A DNA stretch of 64,000 nucleotides from Dermatophagoides farinae (lineage: Eukaryota > Arthropoda > Arachnida > Sarcoptiformes > Pyroglyphidae), in contig NW_027461519.1 in NCBI RefSeq assembly GCF_024713945.1, positions 124,001 to 188,000 of the forward strand. The letters are read 5' to 3'. The notes beneath the pieces are model-generated. The model was not told the origin of the DNA. It was given only the letters and a program-made list of their open reading frames with translations, and did no database searches. The position numbers were made by a program, and so were the translations under genes. Shown here in pieces: positions 49,701 to 62,800 of the stretch (within the stretch, counting starts at the first letter, position 1; the number at the start of each line of letters is the position of its first letter).

Positions 49701-52700
49701 ACCTTGCAGTTATGTGTTTCCGAAATTTGGATCAGTTTGAAAAAATGATCAATGTTATATCCTATAATCTGCTTGAAAAGCTCAAAATAAGTGGGAATAT
49801 TGTGGTAAAAATATTGATCAATTAAGTTCAACCCGTTGACGTAGTAAGGATTAGTAAGAGTAACTAGCCTTTCAATATTCTCTTCTATTTTTTTGCTTGT
49901 ACTTATCCCAAGTACTTTTATTCGCATCAGAAAAGAACAAATAAACAAACGTATCGCTGTGCGATACTTCAAGAAAAACATTAATGTTTTAGCACTCCCG
50001 AAACAATTTATATCTTTATAAATGTACGTATTGTTAATCATAATATCTGCCAACTTGGTCGACAGATTAGTAAATTGAATCATAAATATATTTTTGTCTA
50101 GAATTAGTGTTATAAATGGCTCACACGTAAATATGGTCTCTACTACAGACGCATATCGAGAAAAAAAATCGGCCTCAGGCGGAATGTAATAAGAAGCATT
50201 TAGATTTTGATTGTCATACATGAACCGGCTAAAGTGCTTGTAGTTGGCGGTTTCAGTTAAATAATTGAATATAGAGTCTAGTTCTTTCGAGTTCTTTGTT
50301 TTTAATAGTTTTTCCATAGCGTCAAAAACCTTGGCGTCGTATTTTTGACATTTCATAGTTGTGGTCATGAAATTTTGTAATTTAGAGTAGTTATTAAACT
50401 TTTCAACAAATTTATTGTCCAGCAGTAAACAGAATGATTCTAGATTACTTTGGTTTACTTTTACAATTCTTTGAAGAAATATATTGATTAGCAAACTGAA
50501 TAGAATGGATTTGTTTGTATTTGGTAAATTATTGACATGATTGGGAAGTATACTAATAGACGTGTCAATTATACTTTCAATAAATTTTTGATTGTAAATT
50601 TTGGTGAACAAGTTAACAAACGATACGATGTCGCCAACAATGTGAATGTTTAACAAATCTATGCAAATCTCCTGCATTAAGTTATGCTCTTTAATAGTTA
50701 GTTTCCGGTTAATAAAATTGATTTTAGCAAGTTTCGCAATAGTTATTTGCGACTTGCATAAATTTAAAATGTTTTGTGGTAGAATGATTTGTTGAATATT
50801 AACATTGTATGAAATAATATTTTTCAAGCTGAGCTTAAAGATTGAGTCATAATTCTTTTCTTCAGTATTGTTATTTAAATAAATTATGCCAAAGTAGTCT
50901 TCTAAGAGTTCGCGCAGCATTTCTTTGCATGTGGTAATGTGAGAACTAAGCTTTGGAATGACGCTGAAAACAGACTCCGTTAAGAAACTAGTCTGTAGTT
51001 TGCCTTTGCCTAAGAACAAGTTAAATATATTAGAAATGATAACCGCTATGATGTACGGATCACTCGTTGTGGACTTTGTACTGCCAAGAAATCTGTACTC
51101 ACTAATATCGGTTTTCATTTCTTCAGTGTTTACGGTAAGAAGATATTTAACCAATCGTTCTGAAACACTTGGGAACAATTCCGGATACAAGTGAATCCTG
51201 TCAACAGAAATTTCACTTGAATTCAGCCCTTTCTCAAAACAGTCTAGTGATATAGCTCGATAAACAAGTTTCGCCATTAGAAATAAGTAGCAAGCAGACG
51301 CCATCGAACAAAACAACTTGTTGGTAATGAGCTGAATTAAATTTTTAAGACAGCTTACACAATTGGAAATACTATGTATTTCCAGCATTCTATAAAATTC
51401 ACGGATTGAAGCTACTCTGCAAAGACACGTATTGCATAAGTTAGCGATTTCATGCACAACAATTCTCTCAACATGTCCGTTGAGTTGTTCATCGTCTGCG
51501 TCTGACACATGCTTGTTCAAAGAACCAGCGTTTCTGGAATATTGACGTAATAATTCTGATTTATATATTTTGTATGTTTCATTGTAGAATAGGCTTATTG
51601 AATTGTAATTCAATTGGTAATTTGTCTGATGTAGACAAGTGTAGTTTACATAATTAAAATCCAATATTTTGATTGATTTATTTGCTTGATGGCTATGTCT
51701 TTTAACGATTCGGTTTAAGTATCGTGGAACAACTAAAAGCTCATCGATATTTGTCAGGTTGTTATACATATCCTTACTCTGCTGTCGATAAAAATTTGAG
51801 CTAATATTGTTAGGTTTACTTATTTGTGAATCTGAGTTTCCAGATAGATGCTTTTTAGTGTATATTAAGTTTTGGCTTTTCAAATTTATAAGTTCCATTT
51901 CCGCCTCAAGCTGCTTAATTCTTGTGTCACTATAAAGTTGAGGAATACTGTCGTCAATAGGAAGTTCAAAAACAAACACAACGACTCCTTTATAAAAGAT
52001 TTCATAACAAAAACTGATGGTGTGAATTGTGATCTGATCAATTGTTGAGGTAAAATCCATAAATACGTTATAATCGGTCAAATTGTCTATCTTGGCTTGA
52101 CTAGTTTTGCTTTCTTTCTTTCTCAGTCTCTTTTTAATTTTTTTTTCCGCTTCTGACTTTATCTTGTTATACGCAATGGTGTGCATTTCTAAATGGATGT
52201 TAAGCAAGTTGATATTGTAAATGTCTAAACCAATCATTTGTGCTCGATATTCTGTTTCACTTTCAATAGTCAACGGGTGGATTATCATCCAATTTCCCAT
52301 TGTATAAATAGAAGCTGGATAATCTAATATTAACCCATTATTGTAAACATTGGTGTTTTTGTCAATTAACTTAAATTCGTTATTATCTCTACAAGTTGTT
52401 AAGTTGGATATATTTTTCTCGATACAGTCTACTGCCATTATCCGTACTATCTTCTCCATTTTGAGTAAAATTTCAGTTACAAAAAGGCTTTTTTTAATTA
52501 AATCTGTATATGCAACAAAGAACAAGATTAGAAATTCTTCCCTTACGCTTTCTTCTGCATCAGATCTGTTTTGCGATATAAGTTCTTTTAGTGCTACCAA
52601 CGTTTGTATCAGGTTTGTTATTTTTAACCTCGCTTCATTCAAAATACCTTGGGAATTCTCAACTGTCGGTATGGTTTTCTCCACTTGAGAGTATAAGAGT

Positions 52701-53497
52701 CCTGTTTCTTTCACCATGAAATAAATTAGATCGTAAGGGGAGCTTAAATTCGTTATATAGTTAATAACAGATGTATGTCTTTGCCGAAATTCAATAGAAA
52801 ATTCTTTATCTAGATATTTAGCAATATTAACTTTTTTCTCTATGATATCGTCAACTTTTTTGTCTTTCATATCTGAATAATCATTAGTAAAATAAGAACT
52901 GTCCGAGTTATCGGAGTCATAATCGTCAGTTTTTTTAGTCAAAGTATTGCATAAAAGTGGAACGTCATCGATAATTGGTACCGGTTTTGGCTGATCTGTA
53001 GGTTTTTTTTTGTAATCGAATCTATCCGCGATGAATGATATGTCAGAAGTTGATTGGTGATTATACACAACATTTATATTTAAAACGGCTTTTTTTGGCA
53101 ACGTAATTGGAACTCCTTTTATTTTGTACGATTTATCTTTTTTGATGTCAAGTTTCAACCTTAGGAGTCCTTGTTGCCCTACGGTGAAAAATCCCTCGGC
53201 AAAAAAAACGAGATCAGTAGCGTTTATTTTCACTTTTTCATACGCTTCAATTTTGATATTTTTATATTTTGCCGACTCTTCGTTATTAGGAAGTATAACA
53301 GACCCGTTTAATAATGTTAAACAGGAATCATCAGTATTGCTTTGTGTCTGAACTAGATTAAATAAAATACTTTTTTTTGGATTTCTATATATATTAGACG
53401 AAGGCTCGTTGTTGTATAAGACTCTAAACTCAACACTCTTTGGCATTGCCTTAGATGGGCTAACCATTAAAGATCGAAATTCAATTACTATTGACAT
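46748..53497 (-). CDS. Giant helical protein with a possible N-terminal C2-like domain
   Basis: The intronless gene encodes 2249 residues. The first 165 residues look beta-rich (SIVIEFRSLMVSPSKAM, VEFRVLYNNEPSS, LRLKLDIKKDKSYKIKG) and could be a C2-type domain as found at the N-terminus of some cytoskeletal adaptors. An acidic linker follows (KKTDDYDSDNSDSSYF near residue 190). The remainder is almost wholly alpha-helical, with a charged, disordered middle at about residues 1380-1520 (ENSEIKKENKDKKPDVKTS) and helical blocks at both ends. There is no signal peptide or clear membrane span. I see no kinase, motor or GEF motif. Function is unknown; a large tethering or scaffold protein is one possibility. 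Confidence 0.7.
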   Translation of the reverse strand: MSIVIEFRSLMVSPSKAMPKSVEFRVLYNNEPSSNIYRNPKKSILFNLVQTQSNTDDSCLTLLNGSVILPNNEESAKYKNIKIEAYEKVKINATDLVFFAEGFFTVGQQGLLRLKLDIKKDKSYKIKGVPITLPKKAVLNINVVYNHQSTSDISFIADRFDYKKKPTDQPKPVPIIDDVPLLCNTLTKKTDDYDSDNSDSSYFTNDYSDMKDKKVDDIIEKKVNIAKYLDKEFSIEFRQRHTSVINYITNLSSPYDLIYFMVKETGLLYSQVEKTIPTVENSQGILNEARLKITNLIQTLVALKELISQNRSDAEESVREEFLILFFVAYTDLIKKSLFVTEILLKMEKIVRIMAVDCIEKNISNLTTCRDNNEFKLIDKNTNVYNNGLILDYPASIYTMGNWMIIHPLTIESETEYRAQMIGLDIYNINLLNIHLEMHTIAYNKIKSEAEKKIKKRLRKKESKTSQAKIDNLTDYNVFMDFTSTIDQITIHTISFCYEIFYKGVVVFVFELPIDDSIPQLYSDTRIKQLEAEMELINLKSQNLIYTKKHLSGNSDSQISKPNNISSNFYRQQSKDMYNNLTNIDELLVVPRYLNRIVKRHSHQANKSIKILDFNYVNYTCLHQTNYQLNYNSISLFYNETYKIYKSELLRQYSRNAGSLNKHVSDADDEQLNGHVERIVVHEIANLCNTCLCRVASIREFYRMLEIHSISNCVSCLKNLIQLITNKLFCSMASACYLFLMAKLVYRAISLDCFEKGLNSSEISVDRIHLYPELFPSVSERLVKYLLTVNTEEMKTDISEYRFLGSTKSTTSDPYIIAVIISNIFNLFLGKGKLQTSFLTESVFSVIPKLSSHITTCKEMLRELLEDYFGIIYLNNNTEEKNYDSIFKLSLKNIISYNVNIQQIILPQNILNLCKSQITIAKLAKINFINRKLTIKEHNLMQEICIDLLNIHIVGDIVSFVNLFTKIYNQKFIESIIDTSISILPNHVNNLPNTNKSILFSLLINIFLQRIVKVNQSNLESFCLLLDNKFVEKFNNYSKLQNFMTTTMKCQKYDAKVFDAMEKLLKTKNSKELDSIFNYLTETANYKHFSRFMYDNQNLNASYYIPPEADFFSRYASVVETIFTCEPFITLILDKNIFMIQFTNLSTKLADIMINNTYIYKDINCFGSAKTLMFFLKYRTAIRLFICSFLMRIKVLGISTSKKIEENIERLVTLTNPYYVNGLNLIDQYFYHNIPTYFELFKQIIGYNIDHFFKLIQISETHNCKVTTEEYSKCVKYNLENKDPFFFQIALNIAHSKLAQIKLIKTTPWNISFKIADIYSQHLKNAMEYVKNFEVQDVPDEFDYQLDKIVKKSTNKLNVPSRMLKNFKHQVPSIILTDTSKKKHIYMLNNNIDANIKEDIIHTLDYSSVESNAIENSEIKKENKDKKPDVKTSTLIEALLENSNESLNLLSTNNATQTRSINKVNVDFLDENVSNKIIDSSNASQSVELRKNPSHYSSSFTFESQKKAPVPLTKNAITNDKLKNISSKLISSKASLSKYYLGTMSKNYNEFLFKKMKMNGMFASKITHPLKKNSKIKQTNKFANMIRTNMQYKNQLYDLNNSYDEKIALYANGLSNQEKASKIHKIQFIAQLENKKYSSFRLIAAEIEGIVNKSSNDFYEKVKDVWNIDDTKLKKKFRPSEPPTHQDYINELLEKKSSVEFYWTSIPKQIQINTKLKNQDSSNLNSAIKTQRTLIYTQLETKSPDEFQEITKEDLCAKMKDINLCYLFALINLNKRAEPHLYYHVYCLFAITLQYSFPDDLTVLTRSISILIESIYELIRCEKKNVIAIKEFILHLLKIARPCSAFFELAVLALFFVQNDFVKKSSNMKSQLIKREFNDYCSLARFWILLYYNSNYLTAIYSEFELITELQLKSRTLFHNENDFNIIKFRQQITLLRENSPMERIILQDENCIDFLFSNSESASNYHLAEILQSTKICPHEKSKIACVAYWQKFIPKGNYIPFFKATVLQYIIPILFNDVISKIYLPQSSKVFEELLLKVYRLDSIYLNRKNDIYKDYQGMSFDDINISSEHNTRNRFESIVKTYPRIILKHWLIAGDAYEGALPLLLMGPTAEFIEYTTLSQPNFTYYELAPGIKLTEIDNLTSSIDKLFKSLISAACSEIDQMFLYIVRLYINPAHEHNHLLNIFSIFFKSYPKILTPFLDVVMSVFFHFNKPFENNYTSQLKKDITKNNALHNLVVLIQKTIVANK

Positions 53498-53804
53498 GAT
53501 GATCAGGTTCTTTAATTTACATTTTGATTATTATCGAGCTTGAACGAAGAGCTAATTTTAATTAATCAATTATTCTGTATTTCTTCTTTTACTACCTATA
53601 AATTTACTATTACGCATAAAACTAAGATGTTAAACTAAAAATAATTTATTAATACGTTTAAAACCTAAGTAGGGGTTAATATTTACGTATGAGATTTTGG
53701 GTATGTGATTTGATATTTTTAGTTTATAATTTATACATCTAAAGAAATTAATTTACGTGATATGAGTGATATCTTCAAAACAACTTTACACATAGTATGA
53801 AATC
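53498..53804. other. Divergent intergenic region between two giant genes
   Basis: About 307 bases, AT-rich, separate the starts of the 2249-residue and 3304-residue proteins, which are transcribed in opposite directions. It should contain both promoters. I see no open frame, RNA gene or repeat. Confidence 0.4.
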
Positions 53805-56800
53805 ATGATCTATCTGCGTATAGGTACTATGATCACTTTGTATAATTTTTTGGCACTCGTAGCTTCAAAAAAAGCAAAGAGTTTCCTTGCTAAAGATGAA
53901 GAAAACCAAACAAAAGAAATCGCGTCTATTCCGGCTTTAAATGCAGCAGGAATGAAATGTGAAGATTCTCCTATGGTAGAAGCCGCTGGAATTAAGTGTA
54001 GTATTTTAGCTAAAAATATAGGGGCCTTGGGATGTCAACGAATCATTCAAGAATTAGCAAACGAGCATGGCAAATCGGTTGAAAATATACCTCCGATGTT
54101 TAGAAATAAGCGTATTGCTGATGCTTGTCCTCAAACTTGTGGACTGTGTGAACTCTGTGCTCCGGGTTGTACCAAGTGGTTTATAGGTAATGGTTGGTGT
54201 GAAGAAGCTTGCAATAACGCTAGCTGTCAGTTTGATGGTGGAGACTGTTGGGATAAAGACTGCATTGTAGGGCCGTGGGGACAATGGTCAGAATGCTCAG
54301 TACCTTGTGGCCCAGGGGGTGAACGAGTCCGAAGGCGTGATGTATTAGTAAAACCTAATAAAAACGGAAAACAATGTCCGCCATTAATTGATAAAGAGCT
54401 AAACTGTAACTCTGACATAAAATGTCCAGTAGATTGCAAACTTTCGGATTGGGGAAACTGGTCTGTTTGCAGCGCTGAATGTGGCCTTGGACAAGTTACT
54501 CGAACTAGAGAAATACTTGTAGCACCGCAAAAGGGAGGAAAACCTTGTGGAGATTTGACCCAATCTGCTGATTGTTTCATTACACCTTGTAATGATTCCT
54601 GTAAATTGTCTGAGTTTGGCGAATGGAGTCAGTGCTCGTCGAAAATAGGATCAGGAAGTCAAATTCGGATTCGACAAATTTTGAAAGAACCAACGCTGCA
54701 TGATCAGCCCTGTGGAACATTATTTGAAGAAAGAAAATGTGTGAATTTTACAGATAATACTAATGAAAAAGATACTTGTAAATTTTCCGATTGGTCCCCA
54801 TGGACTGTTTGTTCTAAATCTTGTGGTGGAGGTCAAACAACGCGGCAACGTTCTGTGATTTCAGGAAAATGTTTTGATGCCCCACTCATCGAAAAACTAG
54901 CTTGTAACAATTTTGAATGTAATGAAGGTTGTGAATACGAAGAGTGGGGACCATGGAGTTCTTGTAGCAGTTCATGCGGTTACGGTGTTCAAGAACGAAC
55001 CCGACAAATAAAACAGACAAATAATAATGCTCAAAAACATTGCGAAGAATTAACACAGACACAGCCCTGCTACAGTGGAGTCTGTGAATCAGACTGTTAC
55101 AGTGAAATAGAAACGGAATGTACAACTAATTCAAATAGTTGTGGATTAGGTTATGAGGTATTAGTAGATAAAAAATTCATTGAAAATACCTGCATATCAA
55201 AATATGTCGTATCTGATTGTAATATACCATGCTTAGATAACAGCATAGCTGAAATAGTCACTTGTAAGGAATGGACTGAATGCGTTGGAAATTGTGAACA
55301 TGGAAGTTCCGAACGAACTTGTATTACAACGAACGATCAAATCATCGTTCAAAAAAGAGAATGTAGACCCAAAAATTGTCATAATAGTTGCGAGTACGAT
55401 AGTTTTTCAGATTATGTCATGTGCGAAAAAAACTGTGGTGGTTGTTTAGAACACGCTGATAGATCAGTAATAAAACCTTCAGAATCAGGAACTGAATGTA
55501 ATGAACTTCGAAGTTGGAGAAATTGTATTGATACGACTCGAGATAATGAAGATTGGGGTCCGTGGGGAGCTTGTATAGCTCCGTGTAATAAAATGGGATT
55601 TAAGTCTAGAATCAAAACTTCTGAAGGGAAATCAAATTTAGAAATTACTAAATACGAATTAAAAACTACTCCGTGTTTCAGAGCATGTAATGATACTGTA
55701 AATTTGCTCGAAGAAGATAATTGTATATATTCACAGTGGTCCGAATGGGGCAAATGTTCTAATAAATGTGGACAAGGTGTAATGAAGCGTTACAGAGAAA
55801 TTATTCAAGGTGAAAATAAAAACTGTAAAAATATAGTTCAATCAGTACCTTGTTACATGAAATCTTGTGATAAACGATGCAAAGTGGGGTCTTGGAGCGA
55901 TTGGTCAAGTTGCTCGATGGAGTGCGGTAAAGGATCAAAATTTAGATCAAGAAAAATAGAACAACTTCCAACAAGTTTAAAACACTCATGTCCTGTAGTA
56001 TACGAAACACAAGTATGCTTAATAAAAGAATGTCGCGAAGACCACAACTGTGAAATGTCAGAATGGTCTGAATGGACTGAATGTACTTCAAAATGCGGAG
56101 GGGGAGTTCAAAAAAGAACAAGATCTGTCATTAAGGAGGCTATAGATGATGGAAAATGTGGCTCGACAAAGGAAGTTCGTGGTTGTAATTTGCAGAGATG
56201 TCCTAATACGAAATGTATTGATCATCCTAAAATAGCAGAAAGTCCATTGAATTGTAGCATGCTAAAAACTCAAGGTTGCCACACCAACATACTTAAGCTC
56301 GCCCGAGAACACAACGCTGAAGATCAGTTACCTGAGGAATTACCTCCGGAAGCGCGAATATTGGATGTTTGCCCAATGACGTGCGGAGTTTGTAATGAGT
56401 GTGCTCCAGGTTGCGAACTTCGAGATATAGGTAACACTGTTTGTACACAAGAATGTAATGTAGAAGCTTGTAATTTTGATGGAGGCGATTGTGGTTCAGA
56501 TTGTAAACTGAGCGATTTAAACATACCAAGTGGAAGCAAGCTTGAGACAACCAAAACCGGTTTGATGGAAGGAGAAAAAACTGAACTTGTATGTCCTGTA
56601 GGTTATCATATCAAAGGCAGTGCACGGAATTGGTCTTATCAATTGAACTGTGATAAAGAGAAACAATTAGTTGTTTATAAAAAAGAATATCTACTTGATC
56701 ATTTAGAAGGAATCGAGGAAAAGATCAAATTAACGGAGGAGCTGGATTGTGTGAAAGACGATTGTTATAGAGTGATGATTACAAAGTTTGGTAAAAAATC

Positions 56801-59800
56801 GTTCAATGAATTAAATGAAGAAGACATTAACTTCTTTGAAAATGTTTTTACTGGACTTTATGAAAAAGAAAGAATAATTCCTGGGTTAATAACTTATAGA
56901 AAGCATTCAGGTTTCATTGACTGCTATCTAGTATTAATTGAAAACTTCAAAATATTTTTCACTGATCCTCCTAACCATCGACCAATTTATTCTTATTCTG
57001 AAAATCAAGTTGACTTCTGCACAAGTATAAGAGATGACGTTGTATCCTTTGAAGATAAGTGGTTTTACTTTAATTCAGATGTGATTCAGAGAGATAAATT
57101 ATTGGATGTACTGAATCAAATTAAAATAATAGAAAACGTAGAGCCAAGCGTTTTTGATGGCGTCAAAATTACTGCAGTTGATAGTTTAGATACGGGAATA
57201 AGCGAAAATCTTGAAAACATTTTTACAAAAATTAAATTAGTCGGTCCATCCTTGATCAAAAGCCAGTGCAGTGATATACCTTTAGTAACCAAATTTGCAG
57301 GAATAAGTTGTGATAAATTAGTTTCTTCACTGGGATGCACTTATAGATTACGTGAAGCTGATACAAGTTTGACGCTGCTTTCTGAAAAAGCAACAGTAGC
57401 CACGGTGTGTCCCCAGTCCTGTGGTTTATGCACGCAAGAATGCTCCAAAGGTTGTTCAAATTGGTTTTTAGGAAACGGCTATTGTGATGAAGCTTGTAAC
57501 AATGAAAATTGTGCGTTCGATTTTGGTGATTGCGATGCTGAAAAATCGACTCCAGAACCCACGAATAAGACACCAGTTTCAAACGTAGATAAAGTCATTG
57601 CAGCTGATTGCAAAAAATTAATTTCGTTATTTCCAAATCAACTTACCGAACCTATGAAATACTTAAAATTAAAAGACTCTGCAATCGAAAATAGCAGCTC
57701 ATATTTAAAGTATGAGAAATCAATAACAGATCTTTGCTTAAATCATAATAACGAAACTTCTGCTTTGGAGACTTTTACTGATAGTGCACAATGTACTGAC
57801 TTAGAAAACATAAAAAGTATATCTGGCTTGAGTTGTCCAGAAATTGTTACGTTGTTAAATTTTGATTGTTCCCATAATGTTTCTAAATTTACAGATATGA
57901 ATATTTTTTCAAAACAAGACACTATCTTCGACATTTGTCCTCATTCGTGTGGTAAATGCTACCGCGAGACCAAACTATTTGATACTTGTCATGACTATGA
58001 AATAGTGGAAAAACTCAGTGGAATTTCTTGTTCTCAAGCAATCGAAATGATGGGAGAAGATTTTTGTAACACAAAACTCACAGACATATCAAATGAAGTT
58101 CCAGCTGGGTTACCTAAAAATTCTTTGTTAAAAAATATTTGTAATGTTTCCTGTGGGGTTTGTAAATCTAATGAAGAAATCAAGAATCCGCTTTTTTTAA
58201 AACAACAAAAAACCTGGACCATTAGCGATTCATCAGAAACACCAGAAAAATGCAAAAACATGCTTGATGATTGGCAAATTAACGATTTGACTTGTTTTGA
58301 CGTAGTTGAAACCGCTAAATCATGTGATATGAACATTGCGTCTTCATCGTTTTGGAACACTCATTTGTATCCAGAAATGTTAAATCTGATTGAATCTGGG
58401 ATTATTTTAAATGAGCTTAGCATTATATCAACATTGTGTCAAAAAGAATGCTATCGCTGTGATATATCTCAAAGTGAACAGATTGATGATTGCGCAGACG
58501 ATTTGGAAATAGTGGAAAATAGTTTATTTTCAACATGTGAATATCTTATTTCTTTTGCAGGTTGTGCTGCCAATCTAAAACAAGTTTTGTCACAGCATAC
58601 AAGTATTCCCAAATTTGTATTAGATAATATTGATGAAAATTTAGACATTGACGATTTATGTCCCATGTCGTGCCAAAGATGTCCAACATTTAACGTAAAA
58701 GAAGAATGTGAAGACTCTGAAATTTTTGCACAATATGATTTCAGTTGTTCTGGTTTAGTTGCTTACGCCGAAAATGGGTGTAGAACACAGTTAAAAGATT
58801 TAAATTTAAGCAAAACGATTAAACAAAAGATTGTAAAAGATAAAGGCATTGACATGAACACACAATTATCCGTTTTTTGTTTGAAGACGTGCGATGTTTG
58901 TAATGTACAAGGAATAAGTAAAGAAGTTACAGTAAGTCCCGCGAAATGTGTGAATGCTATGGACAATATGAACTTGAACATTACATGTGAACAGATCATT
59001 GGGCTTTTATCTACTTCAATGTCTATTGCAGAAGCTTGTGAAAGCAGCATGTCTTCAGTAGCTAAAGGGACAAGCTACGAAAGTATCGCACGACCCGGTC
59101 TGGCTGTAAAAACACTTTGTGCTAAAGAATGTCACACTTGTGGTTATGTGTCATGTGACGATGGTTTTTGCAACGGAGATGAAGAATGGATTGACTGTGG
59201 AGGTTCGTGCCAGCCTTGTCAGGCGTGTAATTACGCTGATCTTAAATTTCTATTAAGAGCTCATGATTTGTTTTTAGTTACAAAGGACAAACCAAATCAA
59301 ACAACATTTGAAACGAATCAGAAAGTGGAAATAGACTGTATATCCGGCTTATCTTATACCAGTGCGGACCATTACGTTGTATGCAAAAATAAACAGTGGA
59401 TGATTCCGCCTGGCAAATGTGTGGAGCCGACAGTAAATGCTATCAAACTCGAGTTAATGATCAGTAATTTTGAAACAAACTCATCAGAATTCATTTACAT
59501 TTTGTATGAAGTTATTCACAAATTACTAAGTCCGGAATTGTCTGATTTGAAACTCTACCAAGCGGGTACTTGCGACGCATTCATTAATTCTATGATGTCT
59601 ACAGAACACTGTAAAGACGAAGAAGTATCTGCTGGCAGTGTAACTTGTGCCTTCTTAGTGACTATAGGTTGTAATATGAACTTGCACGAGTTAGCGCAAA
59701 TGGCCGGCCAAAAATTACCTGATGAGGTGCCAAAAATGGCTCTGGTATTGGACGTATGTCCAAAATCTTGTAACTCATGTAAAGAAGCCGCGATCAGACG

Positions 59801-62800
59801 TTTTGAACACAACACGAAGATGCAAGGATCAAATCAATCATTGAACTGTTTAAAGCTTGAACTTGTAAGCAAATTCAACGAAAACCAACGATATTCAAGT
59901 ATGGATCAATTGAGTTCGCAACTAATAGCTAAATACCGAACAACTGATTTTTTAAACCGCACTATTCAAACCGATCTTATTGATACATTGAAGGGAATCA
60001 ATTCAGAATCAAAAGTGTTTATTTATACTGGTGGAATAAAAAGAAGTAAAACGTTAAGTGAATTAAATGAAGAAGATATTAGTCATATGATGTGGATAAC
60101 GAACAGCAACCAAGCCCCTCAAATGTTCAATATATTTAATACAATTAAATTGCCGATTTCAGAATATGAAACCGCTGCAAAGGATACAAGCAGCATTACC
60201 GATATCAAGAAAAAAATTCTTGGAACCCATAAAAACTCATTTATTGTTTTTGATTTAAATTTAACGACGATACTTGCGCCGTTCATAGAAGAAATCGAAA
60301 CTTTGCTCGATAATGTAATTGATTTCCACTCGAGTTTAATAGATTTAATCTTGAAAAATGTAAGTCGATATAGGTTTGGCAATAAGTACGGAGTTCACTT
60401 AATTAAAGAAGATTTAGAGAATTTAGCTTTTGGATTCAACAATAATCCAGAATGTAATGAAATGTTTTTTGAGTACAAAACTTTTTTTGAACAAGATTGT
60501 TCTTCTTATTTCATACTTGAAGAATCTAACGCTTCGCAAATAACTACTTTTTGCGATAAATTAAAAGGAACGAATTTAGATACTACGGACACATGTACTT
60601 TGAAATTCATTAATTTATTCAACAAGTATTCTGATTTAAACTGTTTAGCTAACATTTATATGAAGAAAGTTTTATCAAGCCTATGTAATAAAAACGCAGA
60701 AGGCAAGTTGTGTTTATTCGAATTCGACAGCATTTACAGCCAGTTGGGTGAAAAAGAATTTTTGAAAGACAACAACATTTTGGTCACTCACTGTTCAAGT
60801 TCGAGCTGTTGGCATTCTCATATTGTATATATGCAAGCTTTATCGACATTGAATATTGGTTGGACCTTGCGAAAAATATTAGACGCGAGATCAAAACCCG
60901 AACAAATGATTCAAGAAATACGGCGAGAATTTGCTAATTATGCAAACATTCCAGCTAGTGCTGAAACTGACGATAGAATGAAGTTTTTGATGGAGTATCC
61001 ACAAAATTTAAGCGATTTATTTTGCAGTTTGATCTACAACGACAGCTGCGTTAACTATATGCAGTTGTTGTTAGAATATTCTCCTATCCAACATCCAAAA
61101 TACTACAACCAAGGATGCTACGCGCATTGTCTTCAAAAATCGATGTTTATTTACGGAAATGTTTTACAAAATCAAGCTTACTATACCTCTAACCAATTAT
61201 TAGCAGCTGAAGCGGCAGCGATAGTTGTATTTAGTTCTGGATTATGTGTAAGAAACGGGTCAAAGTACTTTTCTTGCCCTTTACTCTTTTCCAAGTTACT
61301 TGACAACCTGGATGATGACCAAAAAAAGCAGTCGTACAAAGAACCTCATAATGCTGGCAATGTGTTACATTTCACTAATTACTGCAACTTAATGTGTAAT
61401 ATTTCATACATCAACGACGACTTTTGCGATTCAGCCTGTAATAACCCTTTTTGTGTATTTGATGGCTTAGATTGCAGTTTCTCAAAAAAATTCGCTAACT
61501 TTCTCAGGGTCCTAGAACACATTGTGCAGTTTGATAATTTAAACGCAAACTGTGATGAAAAAGACATTGCTTCAAATGTTTGTTCAGATAAATGCAAACA
61601 GGCATTGTTATCTGGTGTTGAACAGTACAATACCTGCTATTTTAACGCTTATTCATTATTAAAAGATAGCTTTGTGAATGAAAATCAAGTGAAACTAAAA
61701 GCACTGAAAGAATATTATTTAAATGAGTACTCAAGCCTTTCAATATTCAACAAAGTGGTCGATTTATCACAAGAGAACTCGTACAAAAATTACTTAGACA
61801 TAAATGAAGTTTGTAAAGTGCAAAAATTCAAAGAATTAGTGACGAATCATCAGAACTATAAATTGTCTATCATTATTAATTTACGAATTCCTACCAAGAA
61901 CGACGTAGAAATAATTTCGAATCAAAGTGAGCTTAAAGCAGATAGAAAGAAGATTCAACCATTGTTTTTAGGTTACGCTGAATACCAAAGAATTCCAGAT
62001 GAAGAAGCTACCTTTGATCGGCAATTGAAAGAAGAATATCTCGACTTGGATGAAAAGATACAATTGTTAAATGCGAGTATCAATGTAAATCAAGACAAAT
62101 TGCTTTCTTGGCTAATAAGTACAATACTTTACAGACATGACATCATAATTTATCAGGACCAAGTGATTTCCAAACACCTTTACAAGACGCAAGATAACAA
62201 CTACATTTTAACGTTTAGCTTCAACGTTAGTTCCAATCTAGATAGCATCACTGTAAATAATTTGAGCCAAGCGTTATTATTTGACGACAAAAAGAGAGAC
62301 GAGCTGTATTTATTGATAATAGATTTACTTCAAGACGAAAGCAAAGCTTCCCAATCTGGCATTGGACACAACACAGAACTTGAACTGCGAAAACTTAGCA
62401 CAATGCAAATCGATAACGTAGACGCCGTGATATCAAAGCAAATAGAGAGCACAATGAAAATTTCGCCGTATGCCGATAGAATTCAGTATTTACAAACCGT
62501 GAATCTAAACCGGAGCCATAATGAAGTGCTAGACTGCTCGTTAGATCAGCTTCAAGAACTTCTCGGGGAGAAATATTTGATAGACAAAGAAAACTATAAA
62601 AACTTTTACACCAACCAGAAATTCTTTGCTCACAATGAAAAGATTCCAATAAAATGTAATTCAAACGCGGTCCCGATAGACGAATTTAAACCTCGATCGT
62701 CTCTGAACAAAAACTCAGCCAAATCATTAAAAACAAGTAGACAAAATTACATGGTATGCGAGCATGGAACGTGGATTAAGCCACTCGGCATAACATGTGA

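Noticed and set aside
54227-54580. A 117-codon minus-strand ORF within the TSP1 array.
   Set aside because: It arises from the biased Trp, Cys and Pro codons of the TSP1 repeats read on the other strand.
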